A stretch of 36,338 nt of DNA. Source: Pyronema omphalodes. Taxonomy: Eukaryota > Ascomycota > Pezizomycetes > Pezizales > Pyronemataceae. Below are positions 19,681 to 32,289 of the stretch, one piece after another. Positions within the stretch are counted from its first letter, which is position 1. Each line of letters begins with the position of its first letter. Made by a program: the position numbers and the translations under genes. The stretch spans positions 1 to 36,338 of the forward strand of contig JAJJXM010000143.1 of the NCBI GenBank assembly GCA_024516155.1. Reading direction: 5' to 3'. The notes under the pieces are model-generated. The model did not search any database. It was not told the origin of the DNA and worked only from the letters and a program-made list of their open reading frames with translations.

Positions 19681-20059
19681 TTGGGGGAGGGGGGTAAATT
19701 CAAGCTCCCAATTGCCAAACGATCAACCCGAGCCAAATCCAACCCAACCTACAAACGCAACCTACAGACCCAACCTACTCCTTAATCCCAAACCACAAAC
19801 TCTAGCCAGCTGGACGTGGATTTTCTTTCTCAGAATTATTACAACGGAACATGATACATCACCATCCTGACCCTCGGGTATATATCAAGTTATCAACCCC
19901 TCCACAAATTTATAACGCGATGAAATAAACTCCATCGTAACAAAAATCATGGCACATGACTCCTGCAGAAACCCCCCCTCCCCGTTTTCTAGAATACCTA
20001 TCATGTCTGCTGTAGTGCACCAAAGCACCAATGCACCAAAGAACTAATGCACCATACAG

Positions 20060-20520
20060 CCTCCATCTTGATCTAGGAAAAAAAAACTTACACCTCGTAT
20101 GCTACCATGTCACCATGGCGGAATACTGAAGTTTATTTTCTTGTGACTGGTCGCGCTCCCTTCTATAAAGAAAGAAGAAAAACATCTCCAGGTATCTTAT
20201 CTTCTCCAGAAACTATCCCCCACCCCCCCGGAACCCGCTGCAGGAAAATTAAATCTAACTCAGGAGTAAGAAGTAAGAACAAAATCTCATTCAGGGGAAT
20301 TGTTTAAGGTGAGAAGAATGCGAAACATAGTTTTACTTATACGGTTATATGTACCAGGAACTTTAATCGAGGTAAATCATCATGTGCGTGGTACTTACAC
20401 ATGTATGCTCCTGTAATCTTGTGGAGGGATGCTGAGAGCCGCTGTATGACATCGTTGGAGGAGGAAGTAAAGGGGATTCTATGGAATGTGGAAATTATGT
20501 GTGTCAGTGATTCAGTGATT
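20060..20520 (+). repeat. diverged dispersed repeat, copy 4
   Basis: Contains CTGAAGTTTATTTTCTTGTGA, AAATCTAACTCAGGAG, TCTCATTCAGGGGAATTGTT, the core GGAACTTTAATCGAGGTAAA (20357) followed by TCATCATGTGCGT, ATGCTCCTGTAATCTTGTGGA and GAGAGCCGCTGTATG. No coding capacity or terminal structure was recognised, so the repeat class is unknown. Confidence 0.65.
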
Positions 20521-23500
20521 TGTTCGACTTTTAGGGGGTAACATATTACGTCAAAGGAAGCTGTAAATTCCTCAAGCTGTAAGCCCAAATCCAAGCCGAA
20601 CTCACGCCCGTGCTAAAGCTTGGACTCAACACTAATTTAAACACAAGCTACAAAGCTTACTTGGTGACAAGCAAATGCCCAACCCCACCTAAATCGAAAT
20701 TCAAACACACTCAAACTCAAACACACCCAAACCCAAACCCCACACAAACTCAACCCAAATTCCACACATACTTAAACCAGAACCCAAACCCGAGCCCACA
20801 TCCACACATACGCCAAGCCAAGCCAAGCCAATCCAGGGTCTGGACATAGACTTTCCATCTAAAAACGACGTCCATGACTGATAACCATGAACACGTCACA
20901 ACCCCATTCCCCGGGTATGTATATCCCGGTCCACATATCAACGACTCAACCAGTCAACAAAGCACGGAAACATTACCGAATTTCATGCACTCAAAAAAAA
21001 CAAAAAAAAAACAAAAAAGCAAAAAAAAAATACATACCATATGCTGCATGCATGCAATATCGCTTATTTTAGCGTGGCTAAAAAGTGTATTTCGCATGTG
21101 TGTAAAGTGCGTATGGTGATATGTACCCGGGATGGAATGGGGGGTTTCATCTGTGGCGAAGTATGGATGGATGGGTATTTGTACGTATTCTGCCAAGATT
21201 GTATGTTGTTGAACGCTTATGGCATAGATACAGCTTAAAGAAATACGTATACATAGCATGGTAAAAATCATTTGTTGGTTTTTTGATGGGCTGAGAATTT
21301 ATTATTGAGGGTATTCAAGGTCGGGAAGTTGTATACATAGTAATAATAAATTCCCGGATATCTCTTTCGTGCGCGCGCGTGTGTCTGTGTATGTGGGGGG
21401 GGGGATGAATGGTGATCATAGGGCTTAGCCTTAGTTTTCTCTTAGGGCTGCTGCCTGGTTAGCTAGGTATGTAGTTAGCTACATACATACGCAAAATGTG
21501 CAACACCATAACCCTCTGCCACATACCATACATTATTCCTTTAACCATGCCGCTATCAAAACTTAAGCGAACCTTATCAACTCGGTATAATCCTCATAGA
21601 AGACTTCCGAATAAACCCGACTTTTCCTCGCTTGTACACATGTATCCTTCAAAAATCTCTGTATGTACATATGGTGCCAGAAAATGCGTGGGGGTATGTA
21701 TAGTGTCATAGCAAATGCTTCGTTGGCTAGTAGGCTAGTTGGGCTTGCTGTCGCGCTCGCTCGCTCGCTCGCGTGTATATCCGTGTACACTGTGTATGGA
21801 TGCGTATATCTGTCTGTGTAACATAATGTACCTTTCGCGAGCGTGGGGGCGGATTATGGAGTGGTTCCTGGGTCCCTGGGCCCTGGGCTCTGGATTCTCA
21901 CGACAAGGATGCCATATGCTGCGGCTATATTTGGTATGTATTTATTGGAATTGTTGTCTATGGTACGCATTTATAGAGAGTTGTCTAGACTTGTATCCTC
22001 GCGAAATTGTGCCTGAGATGTTCTAGACTGCCGAGAAATGTGATGTAGGAATTGAGGTTAGCGATGGGTAAATTGATGAACTAGACCTTGAACGTAAAGA
22101 AAAAAAATCGTGGATGACAGGAGTATGTATGCGATAGAATTATGTATGTATGTGGAGATTTGAAGATACAGAAATACAGTCTACAGTGTTAAAACTTTTG
22201 GGGATTATGATATGTGGGGAACACTCAAAATATCGAATTCAATTGACTTACATCGACGGAAGCTTTCCTTCTTAACGCAGTGTATTCACAGTCCAGTCAG
22301 ATGTAATTCTTCTTTCACCACTTTCCACTTTCTGATAATAACTATCGCACGCTGCGCATAAAATCGCCACAATTGCTTCGCTTATAAGGTTATCTACATA
22401 CATATACATAACTTAGCTCTCCCACAGTCTGCTGCATTTCTTTCTACACGCCAAGATAGTATACCATTCGCTAAATATGTATATTTTAATAATAGCTTCT
22501 TCTATCGCATAAAAACTGCACTTAAGTTGTTAACCATACCGATTGCATCCACTTTATCCGCCGTGCGCACTACATTCACTGTTGTACCAGGTACTTTCAG
22601 CTGAAGTGATACCGCCTGCAGAGATTGTGTAGCTGGAACTTTGTGGTGTCATGGATAAAAAAAAAGGATACATGAAGAGTTTTATCCAATCTTTGGCTGT
22701 TAGCCATACGTTACTATTGGTCGTGGGAGTTTGCATCGTCTTCTCTCGGCTCGCTCTCAGATACACAGTCAAGGTTTATGTGTTATCGTTGCTCTAATCT
22801 TTGTCACGGGAGCCTCGGGAATACGCATAACCTCTCTCCACAAGGGCCGGGGAGACGAAACTTTATCAACAGATCTGCCAATAAACGTTTCCCTCGAGAC
22901 AGCTGATGTAGATCAATTAACCTAAACCACGCGTAGGGAAATTTTAACCTTCTTCTTCTTATTCTCTTTCTCGACTTCTTCCACTGGTTCTTCTACTGCT
23001 TCTTTTTCTTATTCTTTTTTTTTTTTTTTTGATATATCCGGTGCACGAAAACGATAAGAGTACCTGTTTAAAACGCCTGAAGAAAATCAATGCACCATTA
23101 GCGTATGGTATGCTATGGTATAACCCGATACAGACCTCGAGGAATTGACCTCGCTTCCTCCTCCGTAGTCCGTAATTCGTACCTGGAATCCGTACCAAGA
23201 ATCCGGGTATATCCGGTGTCTTGCCAACCCAAGACTCCCCAAGAAACCCCAAGCCTTCGCCACCACTCCAATCTATAACCAAAAATGATACAGTGATACA
23301 CCTCGAACCACCCCCCTTTCTCCCTGCCAAATTCCTCAATTCCTCTTCTGCCCCCCCCCCCCCCCCCATCTAGCACCACAATCTGCAAGGCGTAAATAGT
23401 CTCGTACCACTACCACTATCACTATCACAGTACAACCCATACCATGATTCTGGGACATTGGAGGGCGGAGTAGCGAGGCGAGATTAATGTGAGATATAGT

Positions 23501-23890
23501 ATAGTGCCATATAGTAAAACATAACTTTACCGAGTGAAACGTTGCAGTTACATTTTTGCCCAGCTCAGCCCAGCCTTCTGTAGCAATGCAATGCGTTGCT
23601 TTGCGTTGTATTGTGTACCTTTTCCTTGTGGATCCTGTGGATCCTCCTGCCCTGTGTGCGTCGAGTTACACCACAGATGAGATTTGATGGGATGGGATGG
23701 GGTGACTTTGAGACGATGTGAAAAGCTGTGGTGGTTGGTATAAGGTATAAGGAAGGTATAAGGAAGGTATAAGGTATAAGGAAGGTATAAGGAAGGTATA
23801 AGGTATAAGGATTGCCATCCCCGCGAGAGAAGGAGTTTTTGTATAGGTGATAGGTAATAGATAATAGACGACCGCGAAGAAGACGAAGAA
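20521..23890. other. gene-free region upstream of the WSC gene
   Basis: No convincing gene in 3.3 kb. It holds a CCCAAACC-like degenerate repeat (about 20690-20830), a poly(A)-rich tract (20990-21030), CGCTCGCT repeats (21752-21770), pyrimidine-rich DNA (22950-23030), a run of 17 C (23351-23367) and tandem GGTATAAGGAA units (about 23738-23810). The GGTATAAGGAA array lies 80-150 bp upstream of the WSC start codon and so sits in its promoter. Confidence 0.45.
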
Positions 23891-23891
23891 G

Positions 23892-26800
23892 ATGGGGCCG
23901 TTATTACTGTTGTTTACGGTCCTGCAATTGGCGATTCTGGGGGTTGTGACGGGATTGGATCCGACTGATACTATTACTAGTGCTGGTATGTTGACTGGTT
24001 CTTGGACTAATAAATTCTGGGCTTTGGGATTTTGCTACTGGTTCCTGGCTGCTTTGGTTGCGGAGGCTGGTTTATGTTTTTTGTCGTTTGTTCTTGTGTT
24101 GAGAATTGGAACTAATGTCGATCTTGATGTTCCTAGGATTCAACACCCGCTCCGGACATCTCCCCAACCACAATCTCTCCCCAGCTGTCGTGCGTTCCGG
24201 CAACTTTGACCAAATCTGGCGTACCAAAGGCCTGGGCAACTACAACGGATTCCAAGAGCAATTCTACGCACAACCTCTAATCTACACCCCGCCCGGAGAA
24301 AAACAATTCGTCTACGTCATCTCCCAACAAAACATAGCCTACCGTCTAGATGCATTAACAGGAGAAATCCTCGCATCCCGACAGCTTGCGATTCCTTTCC
24401 TAGTCGCAGATCTAGATGGTTGTAACGATATCTCTGATTGCATTGGATCCACTGCTACTGGTGTTATTGACCCTGCACGCAATGCTTGGTTTGTTACGAC
24501 GAAAACTTATGTGGATCAAACGAAAAATACTCCACAGGGAAAACCTGCAGGACGGTATTGGATCCATGCCCTGGATGTTATGACGCTGGAGAATAAACAG
24601 GGTTTCCCGGTGGATTTGGAGGGGGTATTGGCGGATAATGCACCCTGGAGAATGTTTGAGGGTGGGAAACATCATCAACGGCCGGCTATGATGCAGGTGG
24701 GTGACTTTGTGTATGCTGGCTTTGCCAGCCATTGTGTGCAGTATAATTTTACGGGTTGGATTATGGGTTGGCATGCGGGGACTGGTCAGCTGGTTTCTAA
24801 GTTTGCGACTGAGGGGGGGAAGGAAGAAACTGGCAAGGGAGGGGGAATTTGGATGTCCGGTGGTGGATTGGCGAGTGATAATCCGGGTCGTATGTTTTTT
24901 GCTACTGTGAGTTATCATTGCTTCTCCTGGTAAGAAATTGGGATCCGGACTAATAATTGTAGGGAAATGGATATGCTTCGCAGCTTAAGGATGAGGCGGT
25001 GCCGGGACGTCAACCTCCTACTGCTCTCGAAGAGGCGGTTGTGAATATGGCTATCAATAGCGATGGAAGTCTGACGCCTACTGACTTCTTCATGCCCTGG
25101 GAAAAGCAAGATCTCGACGGTATGGATAAAGATCTTGGAACATCTGGGTTTATCCTTCTTGAGCCCGGAGTCTTTTCCACGTCTAAAGTTCAACGCATCG
25201 GATGTGTTGCTGGAAAGACAGGAAAGTTTTACTTCCTCGACTTGGATAATCTTGGGGGTTACCAGATGGGCAAAAACCGGAAGGATGCTGTTTTGCAGGT
25301 AACACAACTCGACAACGCTGTATTTGCTTCTGCTGGAACTTATCCTTACGAAGGAGGATATGTCTATGTCACTCCTGTTGGATTCCCAACTATCGCGTTC
25401 AAGTTTGGTCAAGATGCTGCTGGTAACCCCGTTTTCACTGAAGCTGGACGGACTACAGAAACTGCTGCTGGAAGACAAGGTGTCGGTCACTCTACCATCA
25501 CGTCGCTCAATGGAGAGCCTGGCAGTGGTATTCTCTGGATTGTCGATGTTGAAGGAGTTTCGCTGCGTGCATATGGCACTGTTCCCGTCGATGGAAAGCT
25601 TCCGACCTACGCCCTTCTCAACAACGCCGGTCAGTCAAAGTTCTCTCGTCCGTCCTTTGGAAATGGAAAAGTTTATGTTACCAGTTCGACTGGCTACATC
25701 ACTGCCTTTGGATCACCTGTAAATATGCCCTTGAACTGCTCTTCTCCAATTGACGCTGGAACGGTAAATCTTGGAAACATAACCGATGTTGAAATCACCT
25801 GTACCGCGTTGACGGCGATGACGGTGAATTCCGTTGATATTGACGTCGCCACTCACTTTGGCGTTAACGTCACCACGCCTCTCCCGGCAACCCTACCGAT
25901 CGGCGGAAAGATCGTCGTCAACGCCCGCTTTGCGCCCAAAGCTGTCGGTCCTCTTTCCACCAACATCAACCTCCGCTCTTCCAGCAACAACGTCGGCAAC
26001 CAGAAATTCGCATCCAACACTCCTGTTGTTATTCGTGGTCGCGGTATATCAGTAAAACCGGTTCTGAAAATACAACCGAATGTCGTTTCATTTGGAGAAG
26101 TCGTCACCGGAAGTGAGCCCGCCACGCTGAGGTTCGCGATCGAAAATGCGGGACTGAGTGAGCTCACCGTCAACAACTACAAATGGAGCTATAATGCAAC
26201 CACGGGACCTTACTTCGTACCCCCTTCGATCGAAACCGTCGGCGCGTACTCCTTCTCCGGTCTTCCAGTACCAGGTTCTGGAGCAAATGCGACAATTGCA
26301 GCTTCAACCGCGCAACAAGTCAGCGTCACGTTTAACCCACCCTCTGGCGGCAGCTGGCCGTTGTATCTAGTCGTCGAAACCGACGGTGGTAGAGCAACAG
26401 TCGGATTCTTTGGAAATTCCGGTGCAGCTCCAAAGGCGAAACTGGAATGGCAATTGTCGAATGGAACTTGGATTGAATACAAAACTGGCGAACCATTCGT
26501 GTTTGATGGTGGTGCGTTACGCGGTGAACAGCAGTTCCGGAAGTTGAGATTGACCAACATTGGTGGGACTACACTTACAACCACCATTTCCAAACCGCCT
26601 GTCTCAGGAAATATTGCTGCAACAAACCCGCTTGGGTCAATTGCTGAGGGTTCGCAACTTGCTGCTGGAAAGTATGAGGATGCAACGGTCTACTGTTCTC
26701 CTCCGAAGGGCCAGGTTAACATGGATTCCGTTACGCTCCCGAGTGCTGTTTGGACGATGAATAATAATGACCCGACGTTCGGAAAACATGAAATTCGCTT

Positions 26801-29800
26801 CTTGTGTAATGCAACCACCCTGCAGTATGGAGACCTTGATGAGAATGGGCAAGGATACTGGCGATACCTCGGATGTTTCAGGGACCAGGACCCTATTAGA
26901 CGGATGGATGCCATCCTCTACAACAGTATGTCTAGCACGAATGGCGCTTGTATGATTGCCTCGCAGGTAGCAGATGCAAAATACATGTTTGCCGCTACTC
27001 AATATGAAAAGGAATGTTGGGGAGGTGAGAGAATGCCGCCAAATAAGGTCGATGATTCGAAGTGCAACCATCTTTGCAGTGGTGACTTCAAGGAATACGT
27101 ACGCTGCTCTTTTCCACTGATGATTCTTCACGATGCTAACAATACATAGTGTGGAGGAGAAGGCTCGCATATGTCACTGTTTTACGACCGCCGTCGCACC
27201 AATAACACTGTTCCTAAGCCGCCTCCCACCGACGACCAGACCGATGCTACTTGGGAATATGTCGGATGCTCATCTGAAGGATCTGGTGGCCGTGCTCTCA
27301 CCGAAGGCGCAACTTTTGCCAAGGACATGACCCTCCAAAAGTGTCACGCTTATTGTGACTCCTTGAAGCTTCCTCTCTCCGGTGTGGAGTACAGCACCGA
27401 GTGTTACTGTGGAACTGTCTTGAAGAATAACGCAAAGCTTGGAAGCACAGGATGTACTATGCCATGTGCTGGTAATGGCGCACAGATGTGTGGTGGAGGG
27501 GGTGCACTGAGTTTATACAGGAAGAACGGAACCGCGCCAGCATCATCTTCAGCTGTACCATCATCGACAGTCGTTCTACCCTCAGACCCCGCATCTTCTA
27601 TACCTGCGTCTTCCTCCATTCCAGCTTCGTCCGTCACAACCCCCGTTGATCCTTCGGCTACACCAACCGAACCGGCATTCAAATACCTCGGCTGTGCAAC
27701 TGAAGGTATCAACGGTCGTGCACTTACCGGGGAACCACTCTACAGTGATACTCTTACACCCGCCGCATGCCGCGCACACTGCCGATCGCTGAATCTACCT
27801 CTCAGTGGCACTGAATACGGAAGAGAATGTTACTGCGGCAGTAAACTTGAGAATAATGCTACCATCACCAGTGAAAACTGCAATGTCCCCTGTGCAGGAG
27901 ATCCGGCTTCCATCTGCGGTGGTCCAAGCGCTTTGTCTTTGTATGAGTTTACTGAGGCCCCAGTATCCAGCATCTCCAGTGTATCTGCAACTCCAACGTC
28001 AAGTGAGGTTGTGCCGAGTGGCTCGACTACCCCGTCTCCGAGTGATAGCGTAGGATACACTTATCTCGGGTGCGCTTCCGAAGGTGTCAATGGAAGAGCA
28101 CTCACCGGAACCCCGTTATACTCGGACACCCTAACGCCGGCTATGTGTAGAGCCCATTGTACTGCTCAAGGTTTACAGCTCAGCGGAATGGAGTACGGAA
28201 GGGAATGCTACTGCGGAAGCAAGCTTGAGAATACGGCCGCTTTAGGAAGCAACAAGTGTACCATGCCCTGCGCTGGAGACTCGAAGGAGATTTGTGGAGG
28301 TGGTAGTGCACTTTCTTTGTGGTCTAATGATGCCTTGTCGAGTGGATCCTCATCCTCGTCCGTTGTTCCTACGTCCAGTGTTGCTGCACCCAGCGGTGCT
28401 GTCTCTGGTACACCGACTAGCAGCTCTACTCCTACGGCTACTACTGTGGAGGGATACACCTACCTTGGATGTGCCTCTGAAGGTGTCAATGGAAGAGCTC
28501 TTACCGGAACTCCGTTATACTCGGATACTTTGACTCCGGCTATGTGCAGAGCCCATTGTGCCGCCCAAAACTTACAGCTCAGCGGAATGGAATATGGAAG
28601 GGAATGCTACTGTGGTTCCAAACTTGAGAATTCTGCCGCACTTGGGAGTACGAAGTGTACCATGAAATGTGCTGGTGATTCTACGCAAATTTGTGGAGGA
28701 GGCAGCGCATTATCCCTCTGGTCCATGGACTCGCCAAATTCAGTATCCTCAGCTACGTCACCGGCTGATGTTACCCCCAGCGATGCGCCTAGTCGGTCCA
28801 CTGAACCTGCAGTCAGCTCAAGTGTTGCTCCAAGTGCCACACCCAGCTCCACGACTGTCGAGGGATATACATACCTGGGCTGTGCTTCGGAAGGCGTAAA
28901 TGGGCGAGCCCTTACCGGAAAACCATTGTATTCCGATACTCTTACCCCGACGATGTGTAGGGCGCACTGCTCCGCGCAAAAGTTGCGTCTCAGTGGAATG
29001 GAATATGGCCGTGAGTGTTACTGTGGATCGAAACTGGAGAACACAGCTGCTCTCGGTAGTTCCAAGTGTACTATGAAGTGTGCCGGTGATGCTACACAGA
29101 CATGTGGAGGGGGTAGTGCTCTGTCATTGTGGTCTGATGATGTTTTGGCTGCTGAATCTGCCGCTCCTTCTGGAAGCGCAGGGTCGAGTGAAATCCCGAC
29201 TACTCCCAGTGATGCTCCTGTCAGCGCTACTCCTACATCCAGTGCTGCCCCAACTGCCACAGTTGTGGAAGGTTTTACTTATCTCGGCTGTGCGTCTGAA
29301 GGCATTGGTGCTCGCGGTTTAACTGGAAAGCCCCTGTACTCTGACGCCCTGACACCCGCAATGTGCCGAGCTCACTGCGCTTCCCAAGATCTTCAACTTA
29401 GCGGAATGGAGTATGGCCGAGAGTGTTACTGCGGTGCGAAGCTTGAAAATGGAGCAGCATTAGGTAGTACAAAGTGTACAATGAAATGTGCTGGTGACTC
29501 GACTCAGACCTGTGGAGGAGCAGGGGCGATGAGTTTATGGTCTCAGGATACCGTTACTGGAGAGGCTACTGCATCTAGCAGCTCGGGATCTACACCTGCG
29601 GCGAGTGATGCTGCGAATCCCAACTCTCCTGCTGAGTCTGCAGCTCCCAATACACCGGCTCAATCCGCGACTCCCATTACATCCAGCACCCCTTCGACTA
29701 CATCCAAGCAACCCCTACCCACTGTCACCATCTTCAATCATCACAACTACACACAAATCGGCTGCTATACCGAAGGCCAAGGTAACCGTGCCCTCACCGG

Positions 29801-30440
29801 TAAACCTCTGTACAACGACACCATGACACCGTTCCTCTGTTTCGCTCACTGCGCCAAACAGAACCTCACACTATCCGGTCTAGAATACGGAAGAGAATGC
29901 TACTGCGGTGATGTCCTGAAAAATAACTCCACCCTAATGGAGAAATCTGTTAGCAATTGTAAGATGGGCTGTGTGGGTAATGGAACGGAAATCTGTGGTG
30001 GTCCAAGTGCCATTACGCTTTGGTATAGGAATGAAACAGAGAGTGAGAGAATGGAGAGACTGGGAATGGCTGAATTGCCGATGGAGTGGCCTAGGGAATC
30101 ACCACCGAAGGAGACTGCACCTACGGACTCACAGACAACCAGCCAGCCTGCTCCGGCGCCTGCTCCGACTGGGAATACGACTAATGCTGAAGCACCGGCA
30201 AGTAGCCAGGCTGCCCCTGTTAATGTTAATGAGCCTGCTCAGCCGGCAAGCAATTCCACTACCACCGAACCTGCATCTGCCAATCCAGCGAGTGATGGTG
30301 CAACAGCGCCGGCAAGTAGTCAACCTGCCCCCTCAACCGGCGAGTCGGCACCACCAGCAAGTGAAGCAGCCCCTTCACCGGTAGATTCGACTCCTGAAAC
30401 GATAACACCAACAAGAAGAAGGCGATGGATTAGGGCGTAG
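23892..30440 (+). CDS. very large secreted protein: PQQ-like beta-propeller, Ig/ASH-like domains and eight WSC domains
   Basis: Four exons (23892-23985, 24137-24906, 24963-27098, 27150-30440) give 2096 aa. Introns are 151, 56 and 51 bp, all GT-AG with CTAAT or CTAAC branch sites; exon joins restore SAGFNTRSGHLPNHN, FATGNGYAS and EYCGGEGSHMSLF. Residues 1-21 are a signal peptide. About 35-540 is a PQQ-like (quinoprotein-type) beta-propeller, for example FVYVISQQNIAYRLDALTGE. About 545-910 contains two or three Ig-like domains of ASH type (FGEVVTGSEPATLRF). WSC1 (about 920-1013) is followed by WSC2-8 starting near 1035, 1177, 1302, 1435, 1572, 1708 and 1868, each with the conserved cysteines (YLGC, CRAHC, ECYCG, C.MKCAG, CGG), joined by Ser/Thr/Pro-rich linkers. 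The tail (1961-2096) is Pro/Ala/Ser/Thr-rich and ends in basic residues, with no GPI or membrane anchor. WSC domains bind fungal wall glycans, so a secreted wall-associated or adhesive role is likely; enzymatic activity of the propeller is uncertain. Confidence 0.9.
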
Positions 30441-31275
30441 ATAAGGGGATGATAGATATATGTTTAGAGAGGGATTTAAGATGGTATTATTGTATGGTTT
30501 GAATGTTTATGGTTTGATGTTTGTTTTATGTAGCTATAATGATGAAGAGGATAATATATATTGGGATACATTTGTGGATAATCGCAATGGAAATTAGAAG
30601 AAGCAGATATGCATGGCTAAGAAAAGAGCAGAGGCGGGAGTGGGTGGGCAAAGTCTTCGTTTTCCAAATTCACGTTGTTGCTGCAATACTGAGGATAATG
30701 GAAGGCACCTATGTTAGTCGCCTATAATAAAAGGGTACTTATACTTACCTAGCAACGACTGGTGGTAAATGTTGTGAAGTTCCGGGACGTTGATATAGGT
30801 GTATATTATGCAGTGCAAAACGTGAAACGCCAAAAAAGAAATGTAAATACGAATAGACCCTCTACTCCGGGTCATGAATCCTTTCGACATACAATGTTGT
30901 ACTAAAACTCAAATGCCAAAATCATCGTAACTGAGCATTTTTATAGTTCACATTGTGTTCGAAAATTGAAAGTTTGTTGGAATTATATTCAGAAAAAGTA
31001 AAACAACTGTTGGACGATGGTTGAAGGAATGAGGAGATCATATACATTACAGAGACATTCTGATCATCCGATGACCACGGAAGGACCAGGTTTGCTGAGA
31101 AATTATGCCACATTACCTTGCTATTGTTACATAACAATCATGTAGTCGGAAACTTGAGAAGCCAGAAAAGAAAGAAATCAAATTGCGAGTGGTCTGTCTA
31201 CTCCAAACATCATCGAAACAAAAAAGACAGGATGGGTAAATGCAAATGGTGGCTCTACATGAGAGAAGCAAAAAA
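30441..31275. other. 3' flank of the WSC gene, no gene
   Basis: The first 70 bases (GCGTAGATAAGGGGATGATAGAT, AGAGGGATTTAAGATGGTATT) match the flank of the WSC relic on the left (minus strand, leftward from 4290). They are the probable 3' UTR. Nothing else is supported up to the 5S copy. Confidence 0.5.
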
Positions 31276-31391
31276 CTACAGTATCCGGTATTCACGTCTG
31301 CTCACCCGCGACGGTAAAAACCGGACGATATCATGCTGAAATAGTGCATAGCGGACGGAATGTGTTGTATTCAAGATTCTGTAACTGTAGC
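31276..31391 (-). pseudogene. degenerate 5S rRNA copy C
   Basis: The 116-bp match to copies A, B and D has about 15 substitutions, including changes in otherwise invariant parts: GCAGGTGACC-type loop changed to GAGCAGACGTGAATACCGG, and TTTTTACC in place of the GCTAGTACT region. Length is exactly conserved. There is no good TATA at -25 to -30, although the T6 terminator remains. Probably a dead 5S gene retained by duplication; it lies between the WSC gene and RING3, divergent from RING3. Confidence 0.75.
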
Positions 31392-31914
31392 TGTTGCAAG
31401 CTATTGGCAGAGTCGATAGTAATTATGAGACAACATAGAAATGACAGTGTATCCATAGATATGTGGCAGTCAAAGTTACTGTGAAAAAACTACGGAAATG
31501 TAGTCATTCTAACAAAGCTATGTACGAGTGATAACTGTGACCAAGCTGGATTTCCCATGATAAAAAAAGCCCGACATACCACATGCATGCAGCGGAATTC
31601 TTTTTCTATTGCATGGTTATGTAAATGCGTTAGATTCTGCTGGATGATCACAGTGTAATTGAGAGACGTGCATTGGAATTGCAAAAGCTATCCATTTATA
31701 GATGTGGTTTTCAGTGGCGGAGGTCTCGATAACCTTCGGTGATAATCATCATTTTGATGACCCATAACAAACTCAGTGAGGGCTTTGTCTTTCCTTACTC
31801 ACAATATCAATCATCTGTTGGATGCCTTGTGATTGAGGCCAGTTCGATAGTGGAACAAACGAAGTGGAACCTGCAGCACCGATTTTTATATCTTCCAACA
31901 CTGTGCGTGTGGTC

Positions 31915-32289
31915 AACTACGTTTTGATGCATAACGTCAGCGCATGAACAGAAAAGTTGAGGCTCAGACACATGTCAGGATAATAACTCCAGGAGAATAT
32001 TTGCAGCATTTCGAGTCGCTTCTATGCAATTAAGTACCTTCGATCACTTCCAATATTTTTGGCCGACACGCCAGTCCTCACTAGATGTTGCATGCGATAT
32101 CATGTAAACTCCACCTGATGCTAACTAACACCGTTCCTCCTGACATTCTCCTCCACACATCTCGATCTTTCTTCCACTCCATCGATCTTTGCTACTTTTT
32201 GACTCAAATATCTGGCGCCAATTGGAACCTCTCCTCTTTTCTCTATTTCTCCGTGTATCCCACACCAGTTTTGGATAAATTCAATTGCC
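31915..32289. repeat. duplicated 5' flank of RING3
   Basis: Corresponds in inverted orientation to 1780-2165. Shared blocks are GTGTGGTCAACTACGTTTTGATGCATAACGTCA (here in two pieces, with 1-2 differences against the RING1 side), GCCAGTCCTCACTAGATG at about 32070, CATGTAAACTCCACCTGATGC and ACCAGTTTTGGATAAAT just before the ATG. Likely promoter and 5' leader of RING3. Confidence 0.65.

Noticed and set aside
22731..22925. Possible small secreted protein (64 aa with a hydrophobic start)
   Set aside because: The hydrophobic stretch is internal, start context is weak, and there is no cysteine pattern or homologous copy.
24106..24933. Start of the WSC gene at 24106
   Set aside because: This ATG lies inside intron 1. 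The ATG at 23892 gives a clear signal peptide, and splicing at 23986-24136 with GTATGT, CTAAT and CTAG restores the propeller start.
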